64,000 bases of DNA from CBDBON01 sp965208395 (lineage in GTDB: Bacteria; Chloroflexota; Dehalococcoidia; Lucifugimonadales; CBDBON01): NCBI GenBank assembly GCA_965208395.1, contig CBDBON010000003.1, positions 806,001 through 870,000 of the forward strand. Direction: 5' to 3'. The translations under genes and the position numbers were made by a program. Under the pieces are notes generated by a model. That model saw only the letters and a list, made by a program, of their open reading frames with translations, ran no database searches and was not told the DNA's origin. Below, piece after piece: positions 32,983 through 41,890 of the stretch. How positions within the stretch are numbered: position 1 is the stretch's first letter; every line of letters starts with the position of its first letter.

Positions 32983-33417
32983 CTACCGGAAAAGACCCTT
33001 CATCCTGTCGGAGAAGGACTTGGACTTGAGCCTGTTGAGCAGCTTGCCCCACTCGTCCTCGGCAGAGGCGGAGCGCTTCAGGTTCTTCAGGCGCTGCTTC
33101 ATCAGGTCGAGCACCCTCTTCTCCTCGCCGCTGTCGAGCCAGAAGCCGTGCTGCACCTCGCACTCGTCGATCGGGAGGTTGTAGGCGCGGTAGTTGAAGG
33201 TCCTCATGGGGCCCGCGCACTTCGGGCATGAGATGTCGCTCGGGCGGACGGCGTACATCATCGTCCCCTTCCTCTCGTCATCGTCCATCACCGTGTCCTC
33301 GAGCAGGTCGAGCTCGATGTGGTCGAGCCAGAGGCCATCGCAGCTGCCGCACCTGTCGACGTCTATCCCCTTGAGGCTCTTCACCTCCAGCGTAGCGGCG
33401 CACCTCGGACAGTCCAT
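32983..33417 (-). CDS. TFIIB-type zinc-ribbon protein
   Basis: 144 residues with two CxxC...CxxC-like modules: CPRCAATLEV with VDRCGSCDGLWLD, and CPKCAGPM with IDECEVQHGFWLD. These are the zf-TFIIB pattern found in small bacterial proteins of unknown role. The C-terminal 40 residues are a basic helix. It sits in the minus-strand run between the VOC and hydrolase genes. The second module has lost one Cys pair member (CEVQHG instead of CxxC). Confidence 0.82.
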   Translation of the reverse strand: MDCPRCAATLEVKSLKGIDVDRCGSCDGLWLDHIELDLLEDTVMDDDERKGTMMYAVRPSDISCPKCAGPMRTFNYRAYNLPIDECEVQHGFWLDSGEEKRVLDLMKQRLKNLKRSASAEDEWGKLLNRLKSKSFSDRMKGLFR

Positions 33418-33444
33418 TTTTTCTCCCTGTGGGATGGGTCTGGC

Positions 33445-33879
33445 CTACTCCGCGATCTGGATGAGCTCCAGCCAGTTGCCGTCCGGGTCCTGCAGATAGC
33501 AGGCCGTCCTTCCGGGGGCGAGCTCTATCGGCGGGTTCAGGCCCCTGGCGCCTCCGGCGATCATACGCTGGAAGATATCCTCTATGTCTTCCACCTGGAT
33601 GGCGAGATGGCTCGCGCCCAGGACGCTCCGCTCCTCCGTGGGCCGCGCGTCGGACGGCGGGTTGAGGTACTGGATCAGCTCAAGGGTGTGCGCGCCTCCC
33701 TCAGCACCCATGTGGGCGATATTGAGGTGGGTGCCCTCGTAGCCTATGACGTGCTCGATGCCGGGGCCGATGCGCTCGTAGCGGCTGCGCACCTCCAGTC
33801 CCACGACGTCGCGATAGAAGGCGACGGCTTTCTCCAGGTCCTTCACCACGAATCCGGCGTGATGCAGCCCGATGACCAT
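33445..33879 (-). CDS. VOC superfamily (glyoxalase-like) protein
   Basis: 144 residues with two beta-alpha-beta-beta-beta units: LHHAGFVVKDLEKAVAFYRD and ASHLAIQVEDIEDIFQRM, ending DPDGNWLELIQ. Potential metal ligands are His in LHHAG, His in SHLAI and Glu in LELIQ. It resembles methylmalonyl-CoA epimerases and lactoylglutathione lyases; the substrate is not decided. The start ATG 33879 is fixed by GAGGAGG eight bases upstream; the longer frame to 33915 overlaps the preceding gene's end. Confidence 0.85.
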   Translation of the reverse strand: MVIGLHHAGFVVKDLEKAVAFYRDVVGLEVRSRYERIGPGIEHVIGYEGTHLNIAHMGAEGGAHTLELIQYLNPPSDARPTEERSVLGASHLAIQVEDIEDIFQRMIAGGARGLNPPIELAPGRTACYLQDPDGNWLELIQIAE

Positions 33880-33892
33880 CTCTCTTACCTCC

Positions 33893-34837
33893 TCACTGCC
33901 GCGATAGCTGCTCAAGCGATGCCAGGGCCCGGCTCACCCGCTCCCTGAGCTCCTGCACCGCCTCGCCGTTCCAGTCGTAGAATCCCCTGCCCGACTTGAC
34001 GCCCAGGTCGCCCCGCTCGACGAGATCTTCGATAAGCGCCGGCGTCTCCCGTCCCTCGCCCAAGTCCGGGAAGAGCTGGGCGACGATCGCGGAGATCGTA
34101 TCCCATCCGGCGAGGTCGAACACCTCGAAAGGCCCGGCGACCGAGAGGCGGCGTCCGAAGCTGCTCTTCACGACGAGGTCGACGTCCTCCGCGCTGGCGA
34201 TCCCGCTTTCGACGATCGAGACCGCCTCCCGCAGCAGCGCGAACTGCATACGGTTTCCTATGAAGCCCAGCGACTCCCTCCGGAGCACCACGGGCCGCTT
34301 GCCGAGCTTTGTGAACAGCCCGGCCGTCGTCTCTATCGTCTCATCACTGGTCTCCGGCCCCTTGACCACCTCGATGAGGGGCAGCAGATACGGCGGGTTC
34401 CACCAGTTCGCCACGACCACCTGGCCGGGCCTGTTGGTCGATGGCGCAAGCTGGCTCGACATGAACGATGAGGTGTTGCTGGAGAGGATCGCGCGGCCGG
34501 GGGCGAAGCGGTCGAGGTCCGTGAAGACCGACTGCTTCAGCGGCAGGTCCTCGAAGACCGCCTCGACTACGAAATCGACCTCCGAGACGGCCTCCTCGAG
34601 CGACGTGCTGGTCGAGATCCTGTCCGGCGCCCGCCCGGCGTCGGCGGCGTCGACGAGGTCCATTTCCTCGAGCATAGCCAGGGTCGCGCGGACGTTGTCG
34701 AGAGCGGCCTCGAGTCGGTCCTCGGAGAGGTCGTTGAGGCGCACGTCGTACCCGCCCAGTGCGAACTGGAGCGCGATGCCGTGCCCCATCAGGCCCGCGC
34801 CGACGACGCCGATGCGCCCTATCTCTTCAACATCCAT
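33893..34837 (-). CDS. 3-hydroxyacyl-CoA dehydrogenase family protein
   Basis: NAD-binding beta-oxidation-type dehydrogenase, 314 residues. The Rossmann motif is IGVVGAGLMGHGIALQFALG (8-27). The family SSNTSS lies in the catalytic region, with NWWNPPYLLPLIEVV in place of the usual HFFNPxxxMxLVE. The catalytic His is therefore replaced by Trp-Trp-Asn context, which suggests a substrate other than a straight acyl-CoA. GRGFYDW closes the C-terminal domain. GGAGG eight bases upstream fixes the ATG at 34837. It is followed 13 bases later by the VOC gene. Confidence 0.87.
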   Translation of the reverse strand: MDVEEIGRIGVVGAGLMGHGIALQFALGGYDVRLNDLSEDRLEAALDNVRATLAMLEEMDLVDAADAGRAPDRISTSTSLEEAVSEVDFVVEAVFEDLPLKQSVFTDLDRFAPGRAILSSNTSSFMSSQLAPSTNRPGQVVVANWWNPPYLLPLIEVVKGPETSDETIETTAGLFTKLGKRPVVLRRESLGFIGNRMQFALLREAVSIVESGIASAEDVDLVVKSSFGRRLSVAGPFEVFDLAGWDTISAIVAQLFPDLGEGRETPALIEDLVERGDLGVKSGRGFYDWNGEAVQELRERVSRALASLEQLSRQ

Positions 34838-34864
34838 CGAGTGGTCCTCCACCGTCGTCGACAG

Positions 34865-35047
34865 TCACTTCCGCACCCCTTTCGCCGCCGCCGCGAGGGC
34901 CATGCCGATTCCAGCTCCCAGTGAGATTCCCAGAGCGATTCCCAGCCCCACGTTATCGAGCACAACGCCCAAGACGACGCCAAACGTCACGCCCAGCCCG
35001 GCGCCGAGACTGAGCCCGAGTCCAATCCGATTGTTCTGGTCGTCCAC
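34865..35047 (-). CDS. Small glycine-zipper membrane protein
   Basis: 60 residues from a GTG. After DDQNNRI it is a run of Gly-rich hydrophobic segments (GLGLSLGAGLGVTFGVVLGV and GLGIALGISLGAGIGMALAA), ending AAKGVRK. The regular Gly spacing is typical of glycine zippers that pack in membranes. It is probably the first gene of the minus-strand run. Evidence is limited to composition and position, and longer frames in this region are antisense to the next gene. Confidence 0.5.
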   Translation of the reverse strand: MDDQNNRIGLGLSLGAGLGVTFGVVLGVVLDNVGLGIALGISLGAGIGMALAAAAKGVRK

Positions 35048-35189
35048 AGTCCACGCCTCGATGCAAGAGTGAACGAAGAGCGCGGTAGTGTCAAGCCTAC
35101 GTGTAAATTGGAGACAAAGTGGTTTACCATATCCAATGAATCTCGGCCAATCGCAGTCGAGCGACAAACCCGGAGTGGGGAGTGACCCG

Positions 35190-36146
35190 ATGAAGAGAAT
35201 CCTCGTGACAGGGGCCGCGGGACAGATCGGCACCGACCTCGTTCCCGCACTGAGAGACCGGTACGGAAGCGACAACGTCGTAGCCGCTGGATTCGAGTCT
35301 CGTCTGCATGATGACGTCCAGGCGTCGGGGCCGTGCACCACCATCGACGTGACCGACTTCGAGCAGGTCAGCAGGGCGATGCGGGAGTACGAGGTCGACA
35401 CCCTCTTCCACATGAGCTCGATACTGTCGGCGGTGGCCGAGGGCGACAGGCGACGCGCCCACGAGGTCAACATCAACGGCCTCCACAACGTCCTCGAGGC
35501 CGCGGCGGAGAACGGCCTGGAGCGGGTGGTCGCGCCAAGCTCCATCGCCGCGTTCGGAGATGAGACGCCCAAGGACCCGACTCCCAACGATACGATCCAG
35601 AAGCCGACGACCGTATACGGCATATCGAAGGTCTACGGTGAACTGCTGGGAAACTACTACTCGCTCAAGGTTGGACTCCAGGTCAGGGGAGTCCGCCTGC
35701 CGGGACTGGTCAGCTGGAAGACGCCGCCCACCGCCGGCACGACCGACTACACGGTCGCCATCTTCTACGGGGCGATCCGGGAGGGGCACTACACCTGCTA
35801 CCTGAAGCCGGGCACCTATCTGCCGATCATGTATATGCCCGACGCGCTGGACGCGATCATCGGCGTCGCCGAGGCGGACTCCGCCGGGCTCAAGCATCAC
35901 GCCGATTTCAACGTGAATGCCCTCAGCATCGAGCCCGAGCAGCTCGCGGCCGAGATCCGGGCGCGGATTCCCGGCTTCACTATGGACTACGATATAGACC
36001 CCCTGCGGCAGTCGATCGCCGACTCGTGGCCCGACTCGCTCGACGACACGGTGGCCAGAGCCGAGTGGGGATGGGATCCCAAGTACGACCTCTCCACAAT
36101 GGTGGACGAGATGCTCGAAAATCTTCGACGGCATCTGGACGTCTAG
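35190..36146 (+). CDS. NAD-dependent epimerase / L-threonine 3-dehydrogenase-like (extended SDR)
   Basis: 318 residues. The Rossmann VTGAAGQIG (6-14) opens as in bacterial SDR-type threonine dehydrogenases (TGAxGQIGxxLVPALRxRYG). The active-site YGISK has Y143 and K147, and RGVRLPGLVSW and YMPDALDAIIG match that subfamily. The reaction would be L-threonine to 2-amino-3-ketobutyrate with NAD+; the partner Kbl lyase is not in the window. GGAG nine bases upstream supports ATG 35190. It is divergent from the minus-strand run; a TTGACA on the minus strand (35089-35094) has no good -10. Confidence 0.82.
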   Translation: MKRILVTGAAGQIGTDLVPALRDRYGSDNVVAAGFESRLHDDVQASGPCTTIDVTDFEQVSRAMREYEVDTLFHMSSILSAVAEGDRRRAHEVNINGLHNVLEAAAENGLERVVAPSSIAAFGDETPKDPTPNDTIQKPTTVYGISKVYGELLGNYYSLKVGLQVRGVRLPGLVSWKTPPTAGTTDYTVAIFYGAIREGHYTCYLKPGTYLPIMYMPDALDAIIGVAEADSAGLKHHADFNVNALSIEPEQLAAEIRARIPGFTMDYDIDPLRQSIADSWPDSLDDTVARAEWGWDPKYDLSTMVDEMLENLRRHLDV

Positions 36147-36166
36147 TCCGGCCTGGAGCACCTGCG

Positions 36167-37399
36167 ATGATAACCGTTCTGAAGGCGGCTCGTCTGATCG
36201 ACGGCACCGGCGCGGCGCCTGTCGCGGACGCCGCGCTCGTGGTCGAGAACGGCAAGATAGTCTCGGTCGGCTCCCAGGAAACCCTGGCGCCCACTCCCAG
36301 GGAAGAGACGGACGTCGTCGAGACTCCGGGAGGCACCATCCTCCCCGGCTTCATCGAGATGCACTCCCACATCCACTGCTCCGCCGAGTCGGACGCATAC
36401 CGCCACGTCACCACCGAGAGTGACGAGGTGCTGCTGATGAGGGGTGTCCAGGCCGTCAGAGCGGCGCTGACCTCCGGGGTCACGACGATGCGGGACCTGG
36501 GCAGCAAGAACCAGGTGGCTTTTCCGATCCGGCAGGCGATAGAGGACGGGATCATCCCCGGCCCCCGCCTCCTCGTCTCCGGCACGCCGATCACCACCAC
36601 GGGCGGACACTGCAACATGTTCGGCACGGAGGCCGACACGGCATCCGAGGTCGTCCAGGCCATTCGCAGCCAGTTCAAGCTGGGGGCCGACTGCATCAAG
36701 ATAATGTCGACGGGCGGAGGGTTCACGCCGGGCACCAACATCCGGGCGCCTCAGTACCCGGCGGAGACGCTAAGGGAAGCGGTCGTGGATGCCGAGCGGC
36801 TGGGCCTACGGGTCGCGGCGCACTGTCACGCCACCGCCGGGGTACGCAACTGCGTCGAGGCCGGCGTTCACAACCTGATCCACTGCACCTGGCTCTCCGA
36901 AGACCCTGACGAAGGATACGACTACGACCCAGACGTCGCCGACGAGATAGTTGAGAAGGGACTGTTCGTCGATCCGACGCTCGCGCTGGTGCGGCTCAAC
37001 AACCTTCGGGACCCGGAGCGGGCGCGTGCGCGGGCAGCAGAGCGCGACCCCGATCGACGCTTCGAGATACTACGCGACATGTGGGACAGAGGGGTGAAGT
37101 TCGTCACCGGGATGGACTCCGGCATGACGAACGCCCGATTCGACGACTTCGCCTACATCCCCGAGGTGATGGTCGACAGCATGGACGTATCGCCGATGGA
37201 AGCTATCGTCTGCTCGACCAAGACCTCGGCGGAGTGCCTGGGCATCCTCGAAGAGACGGGCACCCTGGAGCCCGGAAAGGACGCCGATGTGGTGGTCGTG
37301 CAGGGCGACCCGCTGGCGGACATCCGGGCCCTGCACAGTGTGGACACGATCCTGAGCCGGGGGAGCCTCGTCAAGAGGAACGGCGAGACGCTGATATAG
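36167..37399 (+). CDS. Amidohydrolase (imidazolonepropionase/prolidase-like)
   Basis: 410 residues, metal-dependent TIM-barrel hydrolase. Ligands are HxH in IEMHSHIH (H66, H68), Lys in CIKIMSTGGG, His in AHCHATAG and IHCTWL, and Asp in TGMDSG. The C-terminal beta-sandwich closes with GTLEPGKDADVVVVQGDPL. It resembles carboxypeptidase-type amidohydrolases acting on acyl-amino acids; the exact substrate is unknown. It starts 20 bases after the epimerase gene and is likely in one transcript with it. Confidence 0.88.
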   Translation: MITVLKAARLIDGTGAAPVADAALVVENGKIVSVGSQETLAPTPREETDVVETPGGTILPGFIEMHSHIHCSAESDAYRHVTTESDEVLLMRGVQAVRAALTSGVTTMRDLGSKNQVAFPIRQAIEDGIIPGPRLLVSGTPITTTGGHCNMFGTEADTASEVVQAIRSQFKLGADCIKIMSTGGGFTPGTNIRAPQYPAETLREAVVDAERLGLRVAAHCHATAGVRNCVEAGVHNLIHCTWLSEDPDEGYDYDPDVADEIVEKGLFVDPTLALVRLNNLRDPERARARAAERDPDRRFEILRDMWDRGVKFVTGMDSGMTNARFDDFAYIPEVMVDSMDVSPMEAIVCSTKTSAECLGILEETGTLEPGKDADVVVVQGDPLADIRALHSVDTILSRGSLVKRNGETLI

Positions 37400-37416
37400 A
37401 CCGGGGCGTGCCGCGC

Positions 37417-37734
37417 CTAGGCGCTCACCCTGACCGCCGTGCCGTAGGCCAGTATCTCGGAAGCGCCCGAGGCGATGCCCGCCGTCATGAAGCGGACTCC
37501 GACGATGGCGTTGGCGCCCATCGCCTCCGCCCTCTCCGACATCCTCTGCACGGCGATCTCGCGCGATTCGGCCATCAGCTTCGTGTACTCCGTGATCTCG
37601 CCGCCGGCAATATTCCGGAAGCCCGCCATCACGTCCCGGCCCAGGTGCCTGGCGCGCACCGAGTTGGCCATGACCACGCCCAGCACCTCCTCGGTCTGCA
37701 CGCCCTGTATCTCATCGGTCGTCACTATGATCAA
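37417..37734 (-). CDS. YbjQ/UPF0145 family protein
   Basis: 105 residues matching the YbjQ domain: VTTDEIQGVQTEEVLGVVMA at the start, then REIAVQRMSERAEAMGANAI and GVRF near the end. It forms small pentamer-like assemblies in solved relatives and has no assigned function. The TTG start overlaps the stop of the upstream membrane protein (TTGA), with GGAGTGGAG just upstream. The pair is therefore translationally coupled. Confidence 0.88.
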   Translation of the reverse strand: MIIVTTDEIQGVQTEEVLGVVMANSVRARHLGRDVMAGFRNIAGGEITEYTKLMAESREIAVQRMSERAEAMGANAIVGVRFMTAGIASGASEILAYGTAVRVSA

Positions 37735-37961
37735 TACTCCACTCCTTCGAGGTTCTCTCCCTTCCGGTCGCGAATCCGCTGGAGCGCCGCGACGGCCAGC
37801 AGCGCGATGCCGCCCATGAGTACCGCCGGGACCGCAACCTTCACGGGGAGTGGCGCATCAGAGTCGAAGAGGGCCATGAGTACGGTCACCGCCCCGTAGA
37901 CGGCCAGCACGGCCAGTCCGCCTCCGATCACGATTGCCGCCGTCCACGTGACGGCCCTCAT
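37731..37961 (-). CDS. Small two-helix membrane protein
   Basis: 76 residues with hydrophobic segments at about 6-32 and 42-63, and a charged tail (RIRDRKGENLEGVEY). No family is recognised. Its ATG overlaps the stop of the decayed antitoxin upstream (ATGA), and its own stop overlaps the YbjQ start. It therefore sits in a chain of coupled reading frames. Confidence 0.65.
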   Translation of the reverse strand: MRAVTWTAAIVIGGGLAVLAVYGAVTVLMALFDSDAPLPVKVAVPAVLMGGIALLAVAALQRIRDRKGENLEGVEY

Positions 37962-38153
37962 CCCGGTGGCGTCGGAGTGTCTACGCTTGGCCCGGCGAAG
38001 TCCTCTGCCTCCAGCTGATCGTTGAGTTGGTTCAGCTTCAGTGAGTCGACGCCCGGAACGAATCCACTGTGGATTGGGACGACCCTGAACTCGGGTGCCT
38101 GATCCTTCAAGGAGTCAACTGTGTCATCGTCCAGAGTTAGTGTGGGTTCTCAT
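37958..38153 (-). pseudogene. Decayed VapB-type antitoxin
   Basis: Starting at ATG 38153, the sequence reads M-R-T and then shifts frame. Removing one C near 38145 gives MRTTLTLDDDTVDSLKDQAP, the hallmark opening of ribbon-helix-helix antitoxins. It continues as EFRVVPIHSGFVPGVDSLKL and NQLNDQLEAEDF, the usual C-terminal toxin-binding motif. The central helices (about 30 residues) are missing. So there is both a frameshift and an internal deletion. No VapC toxin lies next to it. The remaining frame ends in an ATGA overlap with the downstream membrane-protein gene. Confidence 0.65.
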
Positions 38154-38237
38154 GCAGGCACCATAGTGTGAGCATAGATTGATGTCAAGATGCCCTCAGG
38201 TGAAGGAGAGTACTACAAGAATCGATAGCTTGACGGT

Positions 38238-40256
38238 TTAGGAAAGGAAACCAGCTGAGTGAGAACGGGCCCGGTCGACGTACCTGTCCGCGTCCTCCTG
38301 AAGAAGGATCCGCTGATCTACAAGGCGTGCCGAAGCGAGCTCGACCTGTCTGACGTATTCGTCCCCTGACGCGTAGCGCTCCTTTACAGAAGGACGGGAG
38401 TCGCCCGTGGCTAGCCGTTCGCTCCTCGTACGCGCGAGTGGGAAGTAGCTGCCGATGAGCCCGGCCAGGGCCCTCTCAGGCGACCTGCGATAGTTCCAGC
38501 CGGTGTAGGTGGCGAGCGGAACTTCACCGTCGGGAGTCGGGACGCCGGCGATCTCGTTGCCATCGGCATCTACCACGGGTACGAGAAGTCGGTACTCCCG
38601 GTCCGGGTCCTCGGTTGGAGGCTCCTTGGAGAGGATACCCCGATCGAAGTCGGGCCCATGGTCCTGTACGCAGAGCCGACTCGGCTCTGTTGGGCACGAG
38701 ACTCCTGGAATGGCCGGGAAGGTCGATGAGACGGTGGCCGCGGAGGCGCCGGTGTCGGCCTCCAGAGATGGGACGCGGCTGTCGGGGGGAGCGGTCCCGT
38801 CGGTGGCCCAGGCGTCCAGTGCGTCCAGAAGGGCGCGCAGGGGCGGCCCCGCCCTGTTGGGGTTCGACAGGTGTCTGTAGGGGCCCTCCTGGGGCCCACT
38901 CAGCGGGTCGGCGCTGTGTTGACTGCTGGAGAGCAGGTAGACCCTGGCGTCGGGATGATCCTCCAGACCGTTTCCGTGTGAATCGGTGTGGACGAGCGAT
39001 CCTCGGCGCTCCCAGTACTCAGCAGAGGACTGGGTGTGGATCACCAGGGGGTCGGTCCCGGGACGCTTGAGGATACCGTCGCGTCTGCCGGTGAGCGGGT
39101 CGCTGGTCACGCGGTAGGCAAAAGGGAACTGGTCCGACGGATACAGGTGGTCCATGTGCTCGCGGGGGAAGCGGCCGGGCTGTGCGAACCGGTAGTTCAG
39201 GACGACGCGCCCGCCGCCCGACACGTGCGGTGCGATCGCGTCGAAGACCCGGCGTCCTTCGGCGTCTTCGTTGAAGCCTCGATAGACGAACTCACGGAGG
39301 AAGCGGCCGCTCTGGGATATGCCCCAGGAGTAGGCCTTGTCGATGCCGGCACCCGCCTGGGAGAGTGGGTTCGGACAGCCGCCGTCGTCGACCGTACGGT
39401 GGAGCAGGAACGATACGAGGTCCCTTACCCCCGTGAACCCGAGGCCCGTCACCAGCGGATTCTTGGCGGTATAGACAAGCTCGTATATCCAGCCCGGTCT
39501 CAGCCCGGCCGGAACATGGCAGTGGGTTGACGACGGTACCGGCCGCCCGGACGTGTCGACCGTTGCAAACTGCCACTCGGAAGGTGGAATCGGCACTCTG
39601 GGGTCGCGCTCGTACTCCCTGAAGGTCAGGGAGGCCTGCGTCGTGTCGAGGGTTGCAGCCTCATAGCTCCGCGTGTACTGGTTGTCAGGCCAGCCTGTAG
39701 CTCCCGTCATCTGTGGGGTTGAGCCGCACAGTGGGAAGACGGTCATACCGGTCTGGTCTGTCACGAACTCGGTCCTGAACAGGCCCGTTATCTCCCGTCC
39801 GTCCTCGGTCGCCACAGGCAACCCCATCGTGAGCCGGCCATCTCCGGGAAGCAGGTCGCCCTGCCATCCGGACCAGACGATAGAGTATCCGCGGCGCATC
39901 AGGAAGCCATTGCCCGCGTGTTCGGCCGAGGTGGGCTCATTGCTTCCGAGCGCGTCGTTCATCGCGACGAGGACACGCTTGTTGCCCCTGTTATTGACGT
40001 CGTAGATGAGGCGCCTGTTGCCGCGCGACAGGTCGACCGGCCTTAGAAAGGCTACGTCGGTCGAGTACTCGACCAGTCCGGCGCTGTTGCGCGGTGCGTG
40101 CGCGATATCGACAACGCCCCCGTAGGCGGGCGCGTCGGGATCGATGGCGAAGTGCGCGCGTCCCGATACCGTCTCGTAGGGTCCGACTTCACCGAAGTCG
40201 ACACCATCAGCGAAGGGGACAGGGTCTTCAAGCTCAAGGCGTATTGTCGTACTCAT
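38238..40256 (-). CDS. Large alpha/beta hydrolase-domain protein
   Basis: 672 residues of the family annotated only as 'alpha/beta hydrolase domain'. The nucleophile elbow is YSWGISQSGRFLREFVYRGF (Ser in GISQSG). It opens TTIRLELEDPVPFADGVDFG and contains DVNNRGNKR, both common to the family. No signal peptide is present. Substrates are unknown; related genes are abundant in bacteria degrading complex organics. It stands alone, divergent from the GMC gene 77 bases away. Confidence 0.85.
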   Translation of the reverse strand: MSTTIRLELEDPVPFADGVDFGEVGPYETVSGRAHFAIDPDAPAYGGVVDIAHAPRNSAGLVEYSTDVAFLRPVDLSRGNRRLIYDVNNRGNKRVLVAMNDALGSNEPTSAEHAGNGFLMRRGYSIVWSGWQGDLLPGDGRLTMGLPVATEDGREITGLFRTEFVTDQTGMTVFPLCGSTPQMTGATGWPDNQYTRSYEAATLDTTQASLTFREYERDPRVPIPPSEWQFATVDTSGRPVPSSTHCHVPAGLRPGWIYELVYTAKNPLVTGLGFTGVRDLVSFLLHRTVDDGGCPNPLSQAGAGIDKAYSWGISQSGRFLREFVYRGFNEDAEGRRVFDAIAPHVSGGGRVVLNYRFAQPGRFPREHMDHLYPSDQFPFAYRVTSDPLTGRRDGILKRPGTDPLVIHTQSSAEYWERRGSLVHTDSHGNGLEDHPDARVYLLSSSQHSADPLSGPQEGPYRHLSNPNRAGPPLRALLDALDAWATDGTAPPDSRVPSLEADTGASAATVSSTFPAIPGVSCPTEPSRLCVQDHGPDFDRGILSKEPPTEDPDREYRLLVPVVDADGNEIAGVPTPDGEVPLATYTGWNYRRSPERALAGLIGSYFPLARTRSERLATGDSRPSVKERYASGDEYVRQVELASARLVDQRILLQEDADRYVDRARSHSAGFLS

Positions 40257-40333
40257 GGATGCAGCGACACGGTCTCCTGGTCGGGGTGGCGGTATGATAC
40301 CTTACGTGCGGCCGAATTGGGCAGGGGACAGCC

Positions 40334-41890
40334 ATGAAGTACGATGTAGTCGTGGTTGGTGCGGGCTCCGCCGGAGCCATCGTCGCGGCGCGGCTTGCGA
40401 TGGCCGGCGGCGGATCGGTCCTGCTCCTGGAAGCCGGGCCCGACTACCCCGACTTCGCCACCCTGCCGGACGAGCTCAAGTACGGGTACGCCGGCGGCGC
40501 GGACGTGATGGTGGGAGAGGAGCACAGCTGGCACTTCACCGGTACGGCCAACGAGAGCGCGGAGACGATGCTCGTGCCCAGGGGCCGGGTCACGGGCGGC
40601 ACCAGCGCGATCAACGGGCAGGTGTTCCTGCGGGGGCTGCCCGAGGACTTCGACCGTTGGGCGGCAAGGGGTAACCCCGAGTGGAGCTTCGACAAGGTCC
40701 TGCCCTTCTTCAGACGGCTGGAGACCGACATGGACTACGCCGACGACTTCCACGGCGTCGATGGACCGGTCCCCTGCCGGCGACTGAAGGAGTCGGAATG
40801 GCTCCCTTCTCTCAGGGCCTTTCATCAAGCCTGCGTTGAGGCTGGACACCGGCCTGTGGATGACATGAACCATCCCGAGGCCTCCGGCGTCGGTCCGCTC
40901 CCGCTCAACAATCCCAACAACATCCGCATGAGTACCGCGCTAACCTATCTCGCCCCGGTCAGGCATATGCTCGGACTCACGATCCGGCCCAACTGCACAG
41001 TCCACCGTCTCATCGTCGAAAGGGGACGGGTGACTGGGCTGGAGGTCGAGAGCGGCGGCGAGCTGTTCATGGTCGAGGCGGAGCATACCGTACTGTCGGC
41101 CGGGACGATCGGCACGCCCCACATCCTGATGCTCTCCGGCATCGGCCCTGAGACACACCTCAGGGAGATGGGCGTGCCCGTGGAGCACAGTCTGAAGGGA
41201 GTTGGGGAGAACCTGAGCGACCATCCGATGAGCTTCGTCACAGCCTCGGTCAGGGACCCGTCGTCGCTCGACCCGATGGGCCCGCGCCTGGGAGTCGCCC
41301 TGCGGTACTCGTCCGGTTCGTCGCCTCATCCGAACGACATGATCATGTGGATGCAGTCGTTCGCGACGGAGCGGGCCGTCAGGGGTGGGGACAGGATGGC
41401 GCCGATCGGCATACGCATCGTCGTCTCTGTATATCTGGCGACCAGCCGCGGGCGCGTCCGCCTCAGCTCCCTCGACCCGGACGTCCAGCCTGAGCTGCTC
41501 TACAACCTGCTGCAGACGGACGACGATCTGGCGAGGATGCGAGACGGGATCAGGTCCGCTTGTGCGCTGTTCGAGAGTCCCGCGTTCGGAGAGATCGTGG
41601 AGCGACGCCTGGAGCCGCTCGACTCCGACATGGAGTCGGACGAATCGTTCGACCTGTGGCTGCGGCGCGAGGTGACGACGGCCCAGCACATCACCGGCAC
41701 CTGCAAGATGGGCCCGGACTCAGACCCATGGGCTGTGGTCGACCAGCACGGCAGGCTCCACGGACTGGAGGGTCTCACGGTCGCCGACGCGTCGATAATC
41801 CCCGACTCGGTCCGCGCCAACACGAACGTCACGGCGATGATGATCGGCGAGCGGATCGCCGACTTCCTGCTGGACCGCGGGCCGGCCTAG
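40334..41890 (+). CDS. GMC-family FAD oxidoreductase
   Basis: 518 residues, a choline/alcohol-dehydrogenase type flavoenzyme. The FAD-binding VVVGAGSAGAIVAARLA (6-22) is followed by VLLLEAGP, GRVTGGTSAINGQVFLRG and the second GMC signature SAGTIGTPHILMLSGIG. Catalytic His is in QHITGTCKMG (H452) and the companion Asn in RANTNVTAM (N496). It oxidises an alcohol that cannot be named from sequence. Its stop shares the CTAG at 41887-41890 with the stop of the convergent SDR gene. Confidence 0.92.
   Translation: MKYDVVVVGAGSAGAIVAARLAMAGGGSVLLLEAGPDYPDFATLPDELKYGYAGGADVMVGEEHSWHFTGTANESAETMLVPRGRVTGGTSAINGQVFLRGLPEDFDRWAARGNPEWSFDKVLPFFRRLETDMDYADDFHGVDGPVPCRRLKESEWLPSLRAFHQACVEAGHRPVDDMNHPEASGVGPLPLNNPNNIRMSTALTYLAPVRHMLGLTIRPNCTVHRLIVERGRVTGLEVESGGELFMVEAEHTVLSAGTIGTPHILMLSGIGPETHLREMGVPVEHSLKGVGENLSDHPMSFVTASVRDPSSLDPMGPRLGVALRYSSGSSPHPNDMIMWMQSFATERAVRGGDRMAPIGIRIVVSVYLATSRGRVRLSSLDPDVQPELLYNLLQTDDDLARMRDGIRSACALFESPAFGEIVERRLEPLDSDMESDESFDLWLRREVTTAQHITGTCKMGPDSDPWAVVDQHGRLHGLEGLTVADASIIPDSVRANTNVTAMMIGERIADFLLDRGPA

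Noticed and set aside
35048..35189. TTGACA on the minus strand as promoter of the 34865 operon
   Set aside because: No acceptable -10 at 16-18 bases; left as undecided rather than annotated.
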